DNA of 64,000 nt from Diadophis punctatus similis (GCA_023053685.1 JALIGW010000016.1:6602501-6666500), one strand, 5' to 3'; positions 1 to 12,998 are shown, numbered from the stretch's first letter. Notes: generated by a model from the letters alone, not told the origin. Translations and numbers: made by a program.

Positions 1-65
1 CATTGTGTTTTATTAATATGCTTGATTTCTAAAATTGACTCACACTTGTTTTGTTTTTCCTCCAG

Positions 66-92
66 TTACAATTACCTCAATTGGAGAAAAAG
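66..92 (+). CDS. ZDHHC20: ZDHHC20 exon 2 (palmitoyltransferase, 5' part of gene off-window)
   Basis: First visible coding exon of a DHHC protein S-acyltransferase, a membrane enzyme that transfers palmitate and other long acyl groups to cysteines of client proteins. A pyrimidine-rich acceptor ends in tcctccag and the donor is gtatga. The exon reads TT, eight codons (TITSIGEK), then G; with the next exon it gives TITSIGEKVVYLV, which fits the luminal loop between transmembrane segments 1 and 2 in the ZDHHC2/15/20 subfamily. Exon 1, with the start codon and first membrane segment, must lie left of the window. ZDHHC20 is chosen over ZDHHC2 or ZDHHC15 because of the C-terminal tail in exons 10-12 and because MRPL57 and SKA3 follow. 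The exon is only 27 nt, so it rests on phase continuity and position more than on its own similarity. Confidence 0.8.
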
Positions 93-508
93 GTATGATT
101 CTTTCTTTGTAAAACATTTTATTTCTATGCATATGTCAAGTCATATAGAGTATTTGAGTTTTATCTTGCAAAATTACTAATTGCTTTAGTTTTGGAAAGA
201 AAACAAATGTAATTCCAGCATCAGGCCATTCAGTCATATGATGGACGCCTTCGGCTTTTGAAAAAATGGGATCTTGGCAACAGAAATATTGCTGACGCTT
301 GCCTAAAATCTAAAATTACTCAGTTTTCAGAAGCAACAGAAGCAGCAGAAGCTTACCGTTCATCAAATTAAGGATCCACAAGAATTGCTGAGCTAAATAA
401 ACAAGAATAATTTATTCTAGGCAGAAAGTATGTCAAAAAATATGCAGAGTACTTTCCATTTTCCATCCAATAAACATTGGTGTGCCCTCTAACCTACATT
501 CACCAGAA

Positions 509-745
509 TAGTTTGGTCTAGTGGTTAAGGCACCAGATTAGAAAGCAGGAGACTATGAATTCAAGTCCTGCCTTAGCCATGAAAGCAAATTAGGTGACTT
601 TGGGCCAATCACTCTGTCTTAGATTAACCCACCTCACAGGGTTGTTGTTGTTGTGGGGAAAACAAGAGTTGGAAGGTGTGTTATATATGTTTGCCGCCTT
701 GAGTTATTTGTAAAAATAATAAAGTGGGATACAAATAATTAAAAA
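509..745 (+). mobile_element. Sauria-type SINE (tRNA-derived)
   Basis: The head is tRNA-like (A-box-like tagtggttaaggcacc, B-box-like gaattcaagtcctgcc). The body contains the ctcacagggttgttgttg segment and ends with gccgccttgagttattt followed by an ATAAT-rich tail. This arrangement is characteristic of squamate Sauria SINEs and is one reason to call the source a squamate. Confidence 0.8.
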
Positions 746-2440
746 CAACTAATAGCACAAATTACAATTTTCCAAATGTTTGAATGTTGCATGACTTTTT
801 CTATAAACTGAATATTGCTGCAACTTCACCTGTGAGGTTCAAATCAGCAATTATCTATATTAAACTACAGATTTCAAAGATATTCTTAGTCTTTCCCTCC
901 AAATTCCACCCCAGAATGTTCTGCTTTCCCCAGCAATGCCTCTCCTTCCTTAACAGCCTTTAAAATACAAAATAATGGGACTGGATTTTTTGTTCTTTGT
1001 TCTTTCTATGGAAAATGGTAGGGAAAAGCCAGTTACAGATGATGTTAGAAATGGAGAAAGGCTGCAGGGAGAAGGAAACAGATGCTTAATTAGAGAAGAA
1101 TAGGAAATTAGAAATTTCCTTTTGACATCTGTAATCTTGTAAGATTATCTGTTTAAAAAGTAAACTAATTTGTTCTTCTAAAAAACTATCTGCAGTTGTA
1201 ATTAAGTGTCAGGAACTTGTTGGCTGGAAGATTCTAGAAGGAATATCTTCTCAAGATCAAAGATGATAATAGCAATTACTCATGTTCTTTAGCACTGCTG
1301 CTGCTAATAAGATCAGGAAAGATAGTAATGGGAGAAAAAAGTTAAAAAGGATGCATGAAAGCAGCAGTTTTCAGAGAGAGATTAAAAAATAACAAGTAGC
1401 AGAGAAGTAATGTGTCCGTTCCCATCTTAGCCTGCCAATCAGTTTTCTAGTGTCCAAGGAAGGAAGAATGAATAAACCTTTGCTGATATCATTCAGCCTT
1501 AAAAAAGAGACTGCCCCAAAAATATACTTCAATTTTTTCTGGTCATCAAGATTTAGGTGCTACAATCCAACCTTGTTCTTATTAAAGAAATTAAGTCCTT
1601 GGCTTCTTGTGAAGTAAGTTTCTCAAAGGGTATCTAGAAAAGGAATCCTTATTTAATCATTCCTAATAGGGATATGCATAGACTAGCCAATTGTTGTGAA
1701 AAATAGTCTGAGTTGACAATTACAGAATCCGGAATAAGAGTTAGAAAACTGGATCTCTTTTCTCCTATAGTCTGTCATGAGAAAAGCAGAAAAAAATGTA
1801 AATTGTAATTCCTTGTTATAGTCTACATGTATCATAAAACTCAAATGCAGCACATTAAATTGTTTCCAATTAGTAGTCTTAACAGGTGTATAAACTATAT
1901 TGCTATACAACTTCAGTAACAATATTTCAGAATTACCCTAAATGGTCATTATATCATTGTCATGGAAAGTAGTTTAGATTCACTATGATATGCCTTACAT
2001 GCTTGATGTCTTGAGACTCTCTAATCTAAAGTTTCAACAGTTAAATTAAGGATTAAAGGACACAAGGGGCTTCCTTGGGATACCACAAAATTGCTTGGTG
2101 GTCAAGAAAAACTCCATTTGGTATCTCTACCTAGCAACAGGTGGAGATGCCAAATTGTAACCCAGTGAACAAAAGGTTATAGAAATCCATATCTCCTTAT
2201 TACAAATTCCATCTGAACTCTATTAAATGTCTTTTCAGTGTCCCACAAGGTTAGAAAATCATATTCTAAATTATCTGCCATGATAATTTATGGTCTGATA
2301 TGATTTATGCTTGAGCAGGATATTGGACTAGAAGACCTCCAAGGTCTCTTTCAATTGTGTTATTCCATGTTTTATTTCCAAAACATAAGTTGTCAAATAG
2401 ATATTATCAAATGTGTATCTACTTTTAATACCAACTGACA

Positions 2441-2674
2441 TAGCAATAGCAATAGCACTTAGACTTATATACCGCTTCATAGTGCTTTACAGCCCTCTCT
2501 AAGCGGTTTACAGAGTTCAGCCTACTGCCCCCAACAATCTGGGTCCTCATTTTACCGACCTCAGAAGGATGGAAGGCTGAGTCAACCTTGAGCCGATGAG
2601 ATTTGAACAGCTGAACTGCTGAACTAGCAGTAGCCTGCAGTGCTGCATTTAACCACTGTGCCACCTCGGCTCTT
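2441..2674 (-). mobile_element. tRNA-derived SINE (family with TAGCAA tail)
   Basis: Read on the minus strand it starts with a Pol III-type head (gaggtggcacagtggttaaa) and runs through a conserved body with ctcaaggttgactcagcc and aatgaggacccagattgttg. It ends in repeated TAGCAA units. The same family recurs near 8.2, 19.7, 27.7, 32.5 and 34.5 kb. Confidence 0.8.
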
Positions 2675-3768
2675 GGGTGAATTATCATGGGTGAATTATC
2701 CACAATTTCATTTTCTATAGCCTCATAGCTAGTGTTGCAATTAATATTTTAGCATCCATGTTAAGATAAATGCCTATACGTTTCTTTTTAGGCTTTTTAA
2801 TATTTCTATAACGTAGACCTCCTAAAATGAAATTTATAAAAGTAGAGGGAATATAGAAAGATTAATTGATTGATTGTGAATCTCTACCAATATAGGTTTT
2901 CTGATATATCTAGAAAAATTGTAAACCATTCAACTAAAAATCCATCAGATCCAGGGCTTTCCTCAGTTTCATTGATTGAATTGTCCCAATAACTTCTTAC
3001 AAAATCAATGGGTGTGCTGTTTTTCTTCCTATGAGATCTCTTACATTTGAAATTTATAATTTGTTGCATAGTTAGTGATGTCTCCAATATATATATCTGA
3101 GTATAAAAATAATAAAACAGGTAACTGATTCAGATTCAGTACATAACTGATATAAAATTGTGTTGTTTCAATCAGTGAAACAATACTTTTCCAGCTTTTT
3201 CACTTGATTTCCCATAAATCTGATTAAAATACAGTATTTCATCAAATATTCAGATTTTTCTGAAAATGGTAGCCGCAATTTAATTTTAGCTGCTATAAAT
3301 GCTTGATAGAATTCATTTGGGGGGGGGAATATTTCTAGTATAAGGCAAAAGTGAGTCTTTAATCATCTTTTCCAACTGTATAAGATTAAAATCTCAAAAT
3401 CTCTTCTTTGCTAAGGCAATAGCAATAAAGGATCTCTAAGTAAATGCCTTAAATGCATCCCCAAGGATTAACATATTGGTAAAGCCCATTAAAAAAAAGC
3501 ATCTTGATCTATTCCAAAATAGGAGGTTTTGGGAGAATTACTTAGAAACTGTCTTGAATTAGAATGGTATAATCAGGCCACCTTTCCTTAAGCCCCCAAA
3601 GCAGAAAGATACAGCCGTTATGTCATGCTTCCATTTACTGGGCATCACATGACTTTCAGCTCATCCCCAGGAGGGAATTTCATTATCTTTACACAGTTTA
3701 TCCTGCCTGGTGGTTTCAGTTACAGTGACCATCAGGAGTCACCGCACAACCAATTTGATCCTATATTG

Positions 3769-4283
3769 CAGGGGTGTCAAACTCAATTTCATTGAGGGCC
3801 ACATCAGGATTGGGTTTGACCTCGGAGGCCCAGGTGGGAGGGTGGGAGCTGGGCGTGCCCATGGTGGGCATGACACGGGACCACACCTACGCAGACATGG
3901 TTTTATAAAAATAGGGAGGCTTACATTTCTGTGATTTTTGTTTTTTTGATACTTACTTGATCTGCCTGATCACCTTATGAGAGAGAGACCAGATCAAGAA
4001 AGTGACTCCATAGGAAGACTAGAACTATAAATTGTTGACTTAGGCTATGGTAGCAGAATCCTGCAAGCCTGAAAGGTAAAATATTTTACTTTTCCTCCCT
4101 TTTATAACCTTCTGAGTCAAGGATGGCCTCCTGAAGCACTCCAGAGGCCAAAAGTGGTTGCAGGGGGCGCACGCACCCCACCTGCATCCCATTTTTGCTA
4201 GCAGAGGCACCGTGGGCCAGTCTTTTGCTATTTCCAGACCGGCCCCGCGGGCCAGATCTAAACACCACATGGGCCGGATCCTG
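3769..4283. mobile_element. hAT-type non-autonomous element, caggggtgtcaaactc termini
   Basis: It starts with caggggtgtcaaactc and ends with gccggatcctg. Flanks are ctatattg at 3761-3768 and ctttattg at 4284-4291, a 7/8 match expected for an aged 8-bp target duplication. It is about 515 bp, longer than the roughly 130-bp relatives elsewhere, and has no transposase frame. Confidence 0.65.
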
Positions 4284-4641
4284 CTTTATTGGAACACCTC
4301 AGATGCAGGTAGTAAGATGTTACTCTGTGCAGTTCAAATCCTGTTCTGGGAATTGAACTCCTGCTCCTTTGGATTTTAGATGACTATACAATACATGGGT
4401 TTTAGGAGCTATCCAGGTCCTGGCTAATTTATAGTTACTACTCCATTAGCCACCTCCAACCTGCCACACACCCTATTAAATTACATTTCAAGTGAACTCA
4501 GGTATTTGAAATGGTTAAGTTTAACAATAATTGTTCAAATAAAGTTAAACTTGGTTTTATTTTACTGCATTTCAATTCAAATACTTTGTTCTTTCTCACA
4601 AATGTTTTAATGTAACGATTAAATGAGACAGATTCCATGTA

Positions 4642-5422
4642 CCGTATTTTTCGGAGTATAAGACGCACCTTTTTACCCCCCCAAAGAGGGTGAAAATTTG
4701 GGTGCGTCTTATACACCGAATGTAGTCCTACCCACCCGCCAGCCCCCACCCTTCGGAGGTTTTCGGCCTCTGCGCATCGCATTTTCGGCCGGTTTCAGCC
4801 ATTGCTGGGCGCTGCCGCCCGCTGCCGCCATTGCTGGCCGCCGCTGCTGCCGCTGTTACTGGCCGCTGCCGCCCACCGCCACCGCCACCATTGCTGGCCG
4901 CCGCCATAGCTGCTGTTGCTGGCCGCCGCCGCAACCGCTGCTGCCCGGAGCTACTGCCACCGCCGCCACTCACCCCGAAGCAAGCAGCTTGACAGATTTG
5001 AAGGATGACTGGAGGAGGAATTCTGAGAGTTGAAGTCCACTAGTTTTAAACTTGCCAAGTTTGAAGACCCCTGGTTTAGGAGTTAGGGGTGGCAAGGGTC
5101 TTCAAACTTGGCAAGTTTAAGACTTGTGGACTTCAACTCCCATTCCTGAGCTAGCATGACTGGCGGAGGAATTCTGGGAGTTGAAGTCCACAAGTCTTAA
5201 AGCTGTCAAGTTTGAAGTTTGTAAAACGTGTACATGGTTGTAAAAAGTGTACATGGTTGTAAAAAGTGTACATGGTTGTAAAAAGTATTCTGCTACACTG
5301 GTATTTTATTAAATAATATATTACTACATCATTTGTTTCAGAATACTTTTTTCCTTGTTTTCCTCCTCTAAAATCTAGGTGCGTCCTATACTCCGGTGCG
5401 TCCTATACTCCGAAAAATATGG
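4642..5422. mobile_element. TA-flanked DNA element, ccgtatttttcggagtataag termini
   Basis: The termini are near-perfect inverted repeats (ccgtatttttcggagtata / tatactccgaaaaatatgg) flanked by TA on both sides, as in Tc1/mariner-like elements. The interior has a CG-rich CCGCTGCC-type stretch (about 4800-4970). Next to it are inverted copies of a palindromic unit (gggagttgaagtccac, about 5020-5215), also seen at 52250-52379. There is no transposase frame. Confidence 0.65.
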
Positions 5423-6407
5423 TATATGTTCTTTCATTCATTCTCTCAGTTCATTTTTCAAAACAATATATGGCTTCCCAGCTCAGATTAATGGCTCTGG
5501 GCAGGTAACTTTTTTAAAATAGAATATTGTTAAAAATATTGTTTCAGCCAATTGTTTCTATTCAAGTAATATTTATAGTTTCATAAAATTGTGTGTATTC
5601 AAGGCTGCCCTAAAAATAAAAAATCCAGTGGTCTATAATGTCATTGGAGCAGACAGATCCTCCTAATGCCTCTGGATTGCACTGAGGCCTAATGGTATTT
5701 CTTCTCAAACTTTTGTTCTTTGTCAGCTTGGAAAGTAGGTCAACAATTACTCATTTCGTATGAGATTGTGACAGAAACATTAAATATTCAGTATTCTGCG
5801 ACAGTTCCCCTCCCTTCATCAATTAGTTACAAAAGGTCTTCACTTTTCTTTTCTTTTCTTTTCTTTCACAATTCCTGAAGGCTATTTGCAGTTGTTTACA
5901 AACAGAAAATCTTCAGTCACTGAAACAGCAACTTCTGGATTTAAGAGATAAAGCCAATTGCAGTAACAGGCATTCCATTATCTTTTTAATGTAACTTTAT
6001 AAACCTATTCAGGAAATGCAGTTGGATTACGAACCCTAAAGTACCAAAACTAGCAATCTGCACATGGCAAATTAACTGGAAGCTATTGACATAAAGATTT
6101 TGCTTTAGCTTCTCAGATTTAGTTTAGATAAGTTGACAGAGGATGCATCTATCAAACCTTATTCTTGACTCTTGGTTGCTTCTGGATTGGAGATAGCATG
6201 CCTTCTAATACTAGCTGCAGGTGTGAGAAGCATCTGGTTGGCACTGAAAAAAATGCTGGTCTAAAATGGACCTTGGCTGATCCAGCACAGCTATTTATAC
6301 AGTTAGGTTTTGATATTCTTAAAGTCTTACATACAGTTTCTTCCATGGAATAAATAATATATTTTTGCTCCTATAATAGCATTTTATGAACTTTGTAATA
6401 CTTACTA

Positions 6408-6703
6408 CCATGTTTCCCCAAAAATAAGACTCTGTCTTATCTTTTTTTGAACCCCGAAATAAGCACTTGGCCTTATTTTTGGGGAGGTCTTATTATTTTG
6501 GTGCGCATGGAGCAAGACGGGGCTCCTCTTGCCGTCTTACCTGATTTCAAGCTCTGTCTCCCTAACGCTAACCAGAGGAAATGGCAGGGACCGGCTGTGC
6601 ATGTGTTTAAATATTTTCGGGGGAGGGCATATTTTCAGGGGAGGGCTTATTTTCGGGGGAAGGATTTATTTTCGGGGGAGGGCTTATTTTCGGGGAAACA
6701 CGG
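6408..6703. mobile_element. TA-flanked DNA element, ccgtgtttccccgaaaataag family
   Basis: The left end is ccatgtttccccaaaaata and the right end tttcggggaaacacgg, with TA on both sides. Internally the short unit 'ttttcgggggagggcttat' is tandemly repeated near 6615-6690. The size and lack of a transposase point to a MITE mobilised by a mariner-like enzyme (inference from TA flanks). Confidence 0.65.
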
Positions 6704-7082
6704 TAATATATTACTTATTTTATGTAAATTACTCTTAGCTTATAGAAACATTTGGGACAAGGAACAAAACACTAATAGCATGTGTATTTTTTCAGAATAA
6801 TGAATTTGTTTGTATTTTCCTATTGCTGACTATATATCTGCAAGTATTATGAGCAAGAGAGCTTATGAGCCCTGTATTTAAAAAAATCATATGTGACCTG
6901 TAGCTAAGCCATTTGTTTTTCAATTATTGGACATGATTAGTTCAGAGTCAAGGTTCTGTAATGCATATGATTTCTAAAGCAAAGAGTATCTTTAATAAAT
7001 GCTTGTTACTAAAACACATATATTACTGGTTGGTTTATTTATTTTATTGCTTTATTTACTTTATTGCCAACATTTTGGAAGA

Positions 7083-7315
7083 GTGGTGCAGAAGCCTAGA
7101 GGTGGAGCTCACGCCTCTATATCAGGAGACTGTGAGTTCAATCCTAGGTAGTGGCTGATACTTCTCTCTCTGGGCACAATGACTAAATATCTGCTGCGAA
7201 TTCTGCATTGGCGACAGGAAGGGCATCGGGCCAGTAAACACTCAGCGCCATTCAGTTGCCCCAACTCCACCCCGATGCAAGGGATTATGGGGTCATTAAA
7301 AGGCAAAAAAAATTG
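7083..7315 (+). mobile_element. tRNA-derived SINE with RTE-like tail
   Basis: The head resembles a tRNA promoter (gtggtgcagaagcctagagg; B box gttcaatcctag). The body contains gcgacaggaagggcatcgg and ends gggattatggggtcattaaaa. The 'ggaagggcatc' motif is typical of SINE tails borrowed from RTE-type LINEs. Family assignment is by motif only. Confidence 0.65.
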
Positions 7316-7369
7316 CCAACATTCTGGAAGATAAAGATTCAGAAGGATCTTGACAGACTTTAGCATGGG

Positions 7370-8150
7370 CCCTATCCAACAAGATGCAGTTCAGTGGTGA
7401 GAAAAGTTACGGTCCTGCACTTAGACAGGAAAAAACAAATACATAGGTATAGAATAGGCGATACCTGGCTCAATACTAGTAACAGAGAGAGAGATCTAGG
7501 TATCCTTATGGATCACTGTTAAGTATGAGTAAGCAGTGTGCTACACCTACCAAAAAAGCCAATGCAGTTCTAGGCTGCATCAACAGAAGAATAGCACCAA
7601 GATCACGGGAAGTGATAGTACCGCTGTATGCTGCTCTAGTGAGGCCACAACTGGAATACTGCATCCATTCTGATCAATATGATGCAAAAAAGATGTTGAA
7701 GCCCTAGAGTGCAGAGCAGAGTAACAAAAAATGATAAGGATCTTGAGACTAAATCCTAAAATGAACGGCAAAGAGAAGTAGGTATGTTTAGCCTAATGAA
7801 GAAAAGACTTGGAGAGACATGATTGCAGTCTTCCAATACTTGGAAGGGCTGTTACGGAGAAGGGAGTATTGATTTATTCTCTAATAGCACCTGAGGGCAG
7901 AACAAGAAGCAACAGGTGAAGCTTGTCAAAGGGAGATTCAACCTGAAAATAAGGAAGAATTTCCTGACAGGGAGAACGATTAATCAATGGAACAGTTTGC
8001 CTCCCAGAGTTGTGGATGCTCCATCACTGAAGGTTTTAAAAAAAAAAAGATTGGACAACCATTTGTCTGGGATGGTATAAGAACTCCTGCCTTGAGCAGG
8101 GGGTTGGACTAGAAGACCTAGGTCCCTTACAGGCCTTTGATTCAATGATT
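7370..8150 (+). mobile_element. CR1 LINE 3' fragment
   Basis: The degraded translation follows the C-terminal CR1 ORF2 pattern: AVLGCINRRIAPRSREV, LYAALVRPQLEYCI, then NQWNSLPP-like text and the 3' end gggttggactagaagacct. Several frameshifts and stops show it is dead. A second, better preserved copy follows at 8624. Confidence 0.8.
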
Positions 8151-8212
8151 TTATGGAGTTAAACCAACCCAATAGGCATTAGAACATACACAGCAATTAA
8201 CATGCATGTATA

Positions 8213-8318
8213 ATAGCAATAGCACTTAGACTTCTATACCGCTTCATAGTGCTTTACAGCCCTCTCTAAGCGGTTTACAGAGTTCAGCATATTGCCCCCA
8301 ACAATCTGGGTCCTCATA
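8213..8318 (-). mobile_element. Truncated tRNA-derived SINE (TAGCAA family)
   Basis: Only the 3' part of the family described at 2441 is present (accgcttcatagtgcttta through aacaatctgggtcctcat), and the tRNA-like head is missing. Confidence 0.75.
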
Positions 8319-8623
8319 AAGCTACAGTTGGAATTTTGCAATTGCCCTTGATATATCTAAAAATTGGTCACTTAGATAGAATTTTTCTATAACTGGAAAG
8401 CTTCCTCGCTCAAAACTGCTCTGTCTTGCTGGGATTGAATTTAAGCCTGTTTGTTTCTATCCAGGCTGTAACAGCCTCCAGGACATAGGGACAAGTTCTC
8501 AACGGCATCTTCTGTTTAGTCCATAGTTGAGCTATAAAGCTGAGTATTATATTTACAACACATGACTCCATGCAGATGTTAATTAAGAAGAATGAATGCA
8601 TCAAGAATGAATGCATCAATGGT

Positions 8624-9265
8624 TGTCCTAGTGGACAACCATTTAAATATGAGCCAGCAGTGTGCAGCAGCTGCCAAAAAAGCCAACATGGTTCTAGGCT
8701 ACATTAACAGAGGGATAGAATCAAGATCACGCGAAGTGTTAATACCACTTTATAATGCCTTGGTAAGGCCACACGTGGAATACTGTATTCAGTTTTGGTC
8801 GTCACGATGTAAAAAGGATGTTGAGACTCTGGAAAGAGTGCAGAGAAGAACAACAAAGATGATTAGGGGACTGGAGGCTAAAACACATGAAGAACGGTTG
8901 CAGGAACTGAGTATGTCTAGTTTAATGAAAAGAAGGACTAGGGGATAGCAGGGTTCCAATATCTCAGGGGTTGCCACAAAGAAGAGGGAGTCAAGTTGTT
9001 CTCCAAACACCTGAGAGTAGAACAAGAAGCAATGGGTGGAAACTAAACAAGGAGAGAAACAACTTAGAACTAAGGAGAAATTTCCTGACAGTTAGAACAA
9101 TTAATCAGTGGAACAGCTTGCCTCCAGAAGTTGTGAATGCTCCAACACTGAAAATTTTTAAGAAGATGTTGGATAACCATTTGTCTGAAGTGGTGTAGGG
9201 TTTCCTGCCTAAGCAGGGGGTTGGACTAGAAGACCTCCAAGGTCCTTTCCAACTCTTGTTGTTGC

Positions 9266-9299
<34 letters not shown>
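8624..9299 (+). mobile_element. CR1 LINE 3' fragment with (TTG)n tail
   Basis: Readable CR1 ORF2 C-terminus: [49 protein letters not shown], then LRRNFLTVRTINQWNSLPPEV. A stop after KRRTRG and a frame change break it. The 3'UTR ends gaccteccaaggtcc-like text, and a (TTG)n array of about 42 bp starts at 9257 where the CR1 tail would lie. Confidence 0.85.
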
Positions 9300-10290
9300 A
9301 TTGAATAGTTTCTCATGGACTATACATTTGCTTATTATAAATATTCATAATTTAAGAACTACGGTAAGAAAGATATAAATTATGAGTGCCAGATTATGTT
9401 GGCAGACTGAGCTTATCCAGGTGAAATAGAGGATGACCTTTTCTGAAGCTGAAGCTGGATTTTATTAATTCAAATGTATTCAATTTGTAGCCACACATCT
9501 CATATTTGCAATTCTGAGCGGCTCACATGTTAAAAACAACCACAAAGCACAATCAATCAGCAAAATATGGAAAACTGTAAAAACAAACTCTTAAAGCCAA
9601 ATGAAAAATCTAATTAAAAGTTAAAAAATAAAATTTAAAAAAGGATTTTATAAGTACAAGGATTTCAACATATGATTTCCAGTTCCATATTTTGTAATAA
9701 TAAAATACAGTTTATAATATTTATAGTGCTTAACTCAAATTGCATATATTATTGCTATCATATATTCTTTATGCAGGAAAACATACTTTTGATTCTGGAC
9801 TCTGTTTCGAAATCTCAGGCAAAACTGGCTTGTGTTATCAATACTGTGGTTATCTAAAAAAAAAAAGACAGCCCTGAATTTTAACACCCAGAAAAATAAA
9901 AAGCAAAGACAAAATTCCAGTGCAATTACTAGTTACTATGGTTGCCATCATTAGCTGAAAACAATTCTGACAATTTCTATTCCTCACATATGTATCTATG
10001 TAGCTCAGGTTTCTTTATGTGTGCATATGTATTTGTATGTATGCTATTCCTACAAGTCATTCTTAAAACATGAAAAGATCAGGGTCTCCAAATAATTGAA
10101 TTCATATTGGCTGATTAAAATAAATTGGCTAGATAACAAGAAACCACATCAGGACGTATCTGGCTGTCTATCTTGTATAATGACTCTAGGCAGCTCACAA
10201 TGATCCATAAAAACACAACTAAAATCAGAAGTAGTCTTCCCCTCCAGGCACTAGACTAAACAGCCTTCCAGTTCAACCCATACCTTAGTC

Positions 10291-10418
10291 CAGGGGTAGG
10301 CAAACTACAGCTCTTTGAGGGCCGGTGGACTTCAACTCCCAAAATTCCTGAGCCAGCCATGCAATTCTGGGAGTTGAAGTCCACCGGTCCTCAAAGAGCT
10401 GTAGTTTGTCTACCCCTG
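10291..10418. mobile_element. Palindromic hAT-type MITE
   Basis: This 128-bp near-perfect palindrome has termini caggggtaggcaaactac / gtagtttgtctacccctg. The centre carries the gggagttgaagtccac unit that is also seen at 4642-5422 and 52250-52379. Flanks (ccttagtc / gactagtc) are only a partial 8-bp duplication. Confidence 0.65.
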
Positions 10419-10578
10419 GACTAGTCCAATGTTAGGGGGGAAAAGCCAGGTGAAAGACTCAAACAGAAGAGATCCCTTGTATCTCAGGAGGGAGGCTACT
10501 CCAAAGGGCGGGGGCAGCCATCAGGTAGCAGCATTTAAGAAAGGAGACCTGGAGCGTGCTCACCTACCTAACCTAGTA

Positions 10579-11169
10579 CCCTGTTTCTCCAAAAATAAGG
10601 CCTATCCAGAAAATAAGCCCTAGTATGTTTTACATGTGTGCCTAATATAAGCCCTACCCCCAAAATAAGCCTTAAGAGCCTGCGTAGCCAGCCACCCGCC
10701 CATTCTGTCTGGTTACAGTGCCGCAACCATGAGGTGAGGTAGGGGGTGGAGCTGCGCCCCGCACCAGCTTACCTCAGGGCTCCTACAGCTCCTCGTGGTG
10801 GCAGCACCTGCAGAAATGTGCAGCAGGAGCCTACATGACCACTGGCCCACTTCTGCTTGCTTGCAGTCGCAATGGAGCAGGGCGCCGAGCAGTGTGCTGG
10901 AGCCAGGGCTGCAAGGCGAGTGTCGGGGCGCGGGTGGCCTGGCTACGGGGGCCCTGAGGTAAGCCAGTGTGTGGCATGTGGGGCAGCTCCACCCCCGCCT
11001 TGTGGCAGCACTGGGACACTGTAGGGCCTCCTGTCCCACTGTGAGGAAGCAGAAGAAGGCCTCCCGTACATGGGGGGAGGGGAATAAGACACCTCTGAAA
11101 ATAAGCCCAATGCTTATTTTGGGGCCCCAAAGAAAATAAGACTCAGTCTTATTTTCGGGGAAACACAGG
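10579..11169. mobile_element. TA-type DNA element, ccctgtttctccaaaaataag family, long copy
   Basis: The left terminus cctgtttctccaaaaataag and right terminus tattttcggggaaacacagg are inverted. The 590-bp copy has a GC-rich interior (10680-11080) that creates accidental reading frames on the minus strand. TA is seen on the left only. No transposase was recognised. Confidence 0.6.
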
Positions 11170-11759
11170 AGCCTAGATACAATTAGCAAGACGCAGTCCC
11201 ACAACTAACCTGGGTCTGTGCCATGTGGAGCTTGAAAGATGATAATAAGTATCTTGAATTGGATCTAGAAAGCAACTACAGCAGTGCGATTACTTTGAGA
11301 AACTGCTAGACGCCCAAAACCTCACTTGCCCCTGCATTCTGAACCAATTACTGCTTCCAGATATTAAGTAAGAGCAATTAAATTGCAATAATCCATATGC
11401 TTGGAACATCGTTTTGTGATTGAAATGGTTTCTAGCATAGAACAACATCCATGTGAATAATTTCACACTTTGGTTTACAAGCCAGACTTTGAATCCACTT
11501 CTAATTTTTGTTTGCCAGCTACCTACAATTGTTATTTGACTCAATTGGAACTTGCCTATTTTTTGTATGACCCTATTATTATTGATTTATTGTTGACTAT
11601 TACTCAGGGTTCTGTGCAATCTCATATTCTACAATTATTTCTTCAAATTTATTTTGCTAACAGGTCAAAGGAAATGTTGCATTAATCCCCTAATCTTTTT
11701 TCATGTTGTTGTTTTTGCTCTTTTTAACAGTTTTCACTGAAATTTTATTTGTATTGCAG

Positions 11760-11854
11760 TTGTCTACCTAGTGATTTTTCATCTGTCATTTGTTATGTTT
11801 GCGTGGTCCTATTGGAAGACTATTTTTACATCTCCTGCCTCCCCTTCCAATGAG
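11760..11854 (+). CDS. ZDHHC20: ZDHHC20 exon 3
   Basis: A 95-nt exon between acceptor tattgcag and donor gtaaat. It enters with TT (completing Val) and ends in phase 0. It encodes VVYLVIFHLSFVMFAWSYW and then the SPASPSNE end. This is the second transmembrane helix plus the cytosolic start of the DHHC-domain linker; the WSYWKTIFT motif is strongly conserved in ZDHHC2/20. Confidence 0.95.
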
Positions 11855-12488
11855 GTAAATGTTATCATTGGCAAAGTTATGCAGTTTTTATTATTGAATT
11901 GTTCGTTATACTAATGCTTGTTTTAAAATAAGATTTGTTAAGTTTTCTTTTTGTTTAATTTTTCTGTTCCCATTTAATAAATTATATTGCAGTGTTGTGA
12001 ATGAAAATCATACAATTATTTTCTGAAATTACCGCATCGCCACAGCTTAATTTAGATTTCTTTAACTTGAACAATTTCCTATTTTGAATGAGATAGCTTA
12101 GTAATACAGTGTTCAGGTGGCCTTTGTGTTCTGTTTCATAGTCTTAATATAGGTATTAACCAATTCATCTCATTCTTACTCTAAGTATTATGCTCAAAAC
12201 AAACTTAGGAGTGCTATTAATTTTAAGACACCCAAATAATGTCCAAATTCTATAGAAATGTAAAGTGTTGATATGAAGTCATTATCAATGCTCTAATTCA
12301 TGTTACATCCAGAGAGAGAAAGAGAGATGCATTAAGGAACTCCTTTTGCTAATTTAAATTAAACATGACCCTTCATAAAAATAATTATTTTATCAATGAC
12401 CTATGGTAAATCAAAATGCAGCCTGAGATAATTATAATTCAGCAGTTATAGTTTTAATGATTTTGCTAAAGAGCTCTTCTATTTAGAG

Positions 12489-12611
12489 CAGGGCTATCAA
12501 ACTCCCAGCCCATGGGCCAGATGTGTCACACACTGGCCACGCCCACACCCGGTTTAGCAAAGGGCGGAAAAGTTCCAATACATCACGTGACCAGTGAATT
12601 TGACAGCCCTG
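12489..12611. mobile_element. hAT-type MITE with perfect 8-bp duplication
   Basis: The 123-bp element starts cagggctatcaaactc and ends ttgacagccctg. It is flanked on both sides by atttagag (12481-12488 and 12612-12619). It belongs to the caggggtgtcaaactc family. Confidence 0.85.
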
Positions 12612-12998
12612 ATTTAGAGTCAAACATTATCTGGGTCTTTTTAAATTGTAGGCCTGGATATATTTATTTTCTTTTACTCTCAAAAGTTAGCCTGAAGTAT
12701 GTTTTCACAGTACGTTTTTGAAAGTAGAAAAGCAATGGTAGAATATTAGATAGTATTTAAAAATTTAAAAATAGACAAATATTTGTGAATAACCAGACTG
12801 CCCTTCTGTCACCCTAATGGGGAGAGATCCAAAACATCATTTCTGGGACTGATTGCACTGGGCAGGCAGATTCACAGAGGCAACAATGCCATAGATATAA
12901 AGGAATGAAGCAGATAAAGTTTTATTAATCAAAACCAGCCCTTGAATTGCATTCAGCATCTCATTAGGCTTCACCTGTTTTTAATTTGTGGCTACATA

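Larger units (their letters stand above)
93..11759 (+). other. ZDHHC20: ZDHHC20 intron 2
   Basis: This 11.7-kb intron holds the repeats listed separately: Sauria-type SINE, other SINEs, CR1 fragments, hAT-type and TA-flanked elements. In 746-2440, 2675-3768, 5423-6407, 9300-10290 and 11170-11759 I recognise no gene and only AT-rich unique or very old sequence. Short runs include (TTTTC)n near 5842-5866. Confidence 0.75.

Noticed and set aside
10713..11204. 163-residue open frame on the minus strand
   Set aside because: It is the GC-rich interior of a TA-type DNA element, without homology or splice signals.
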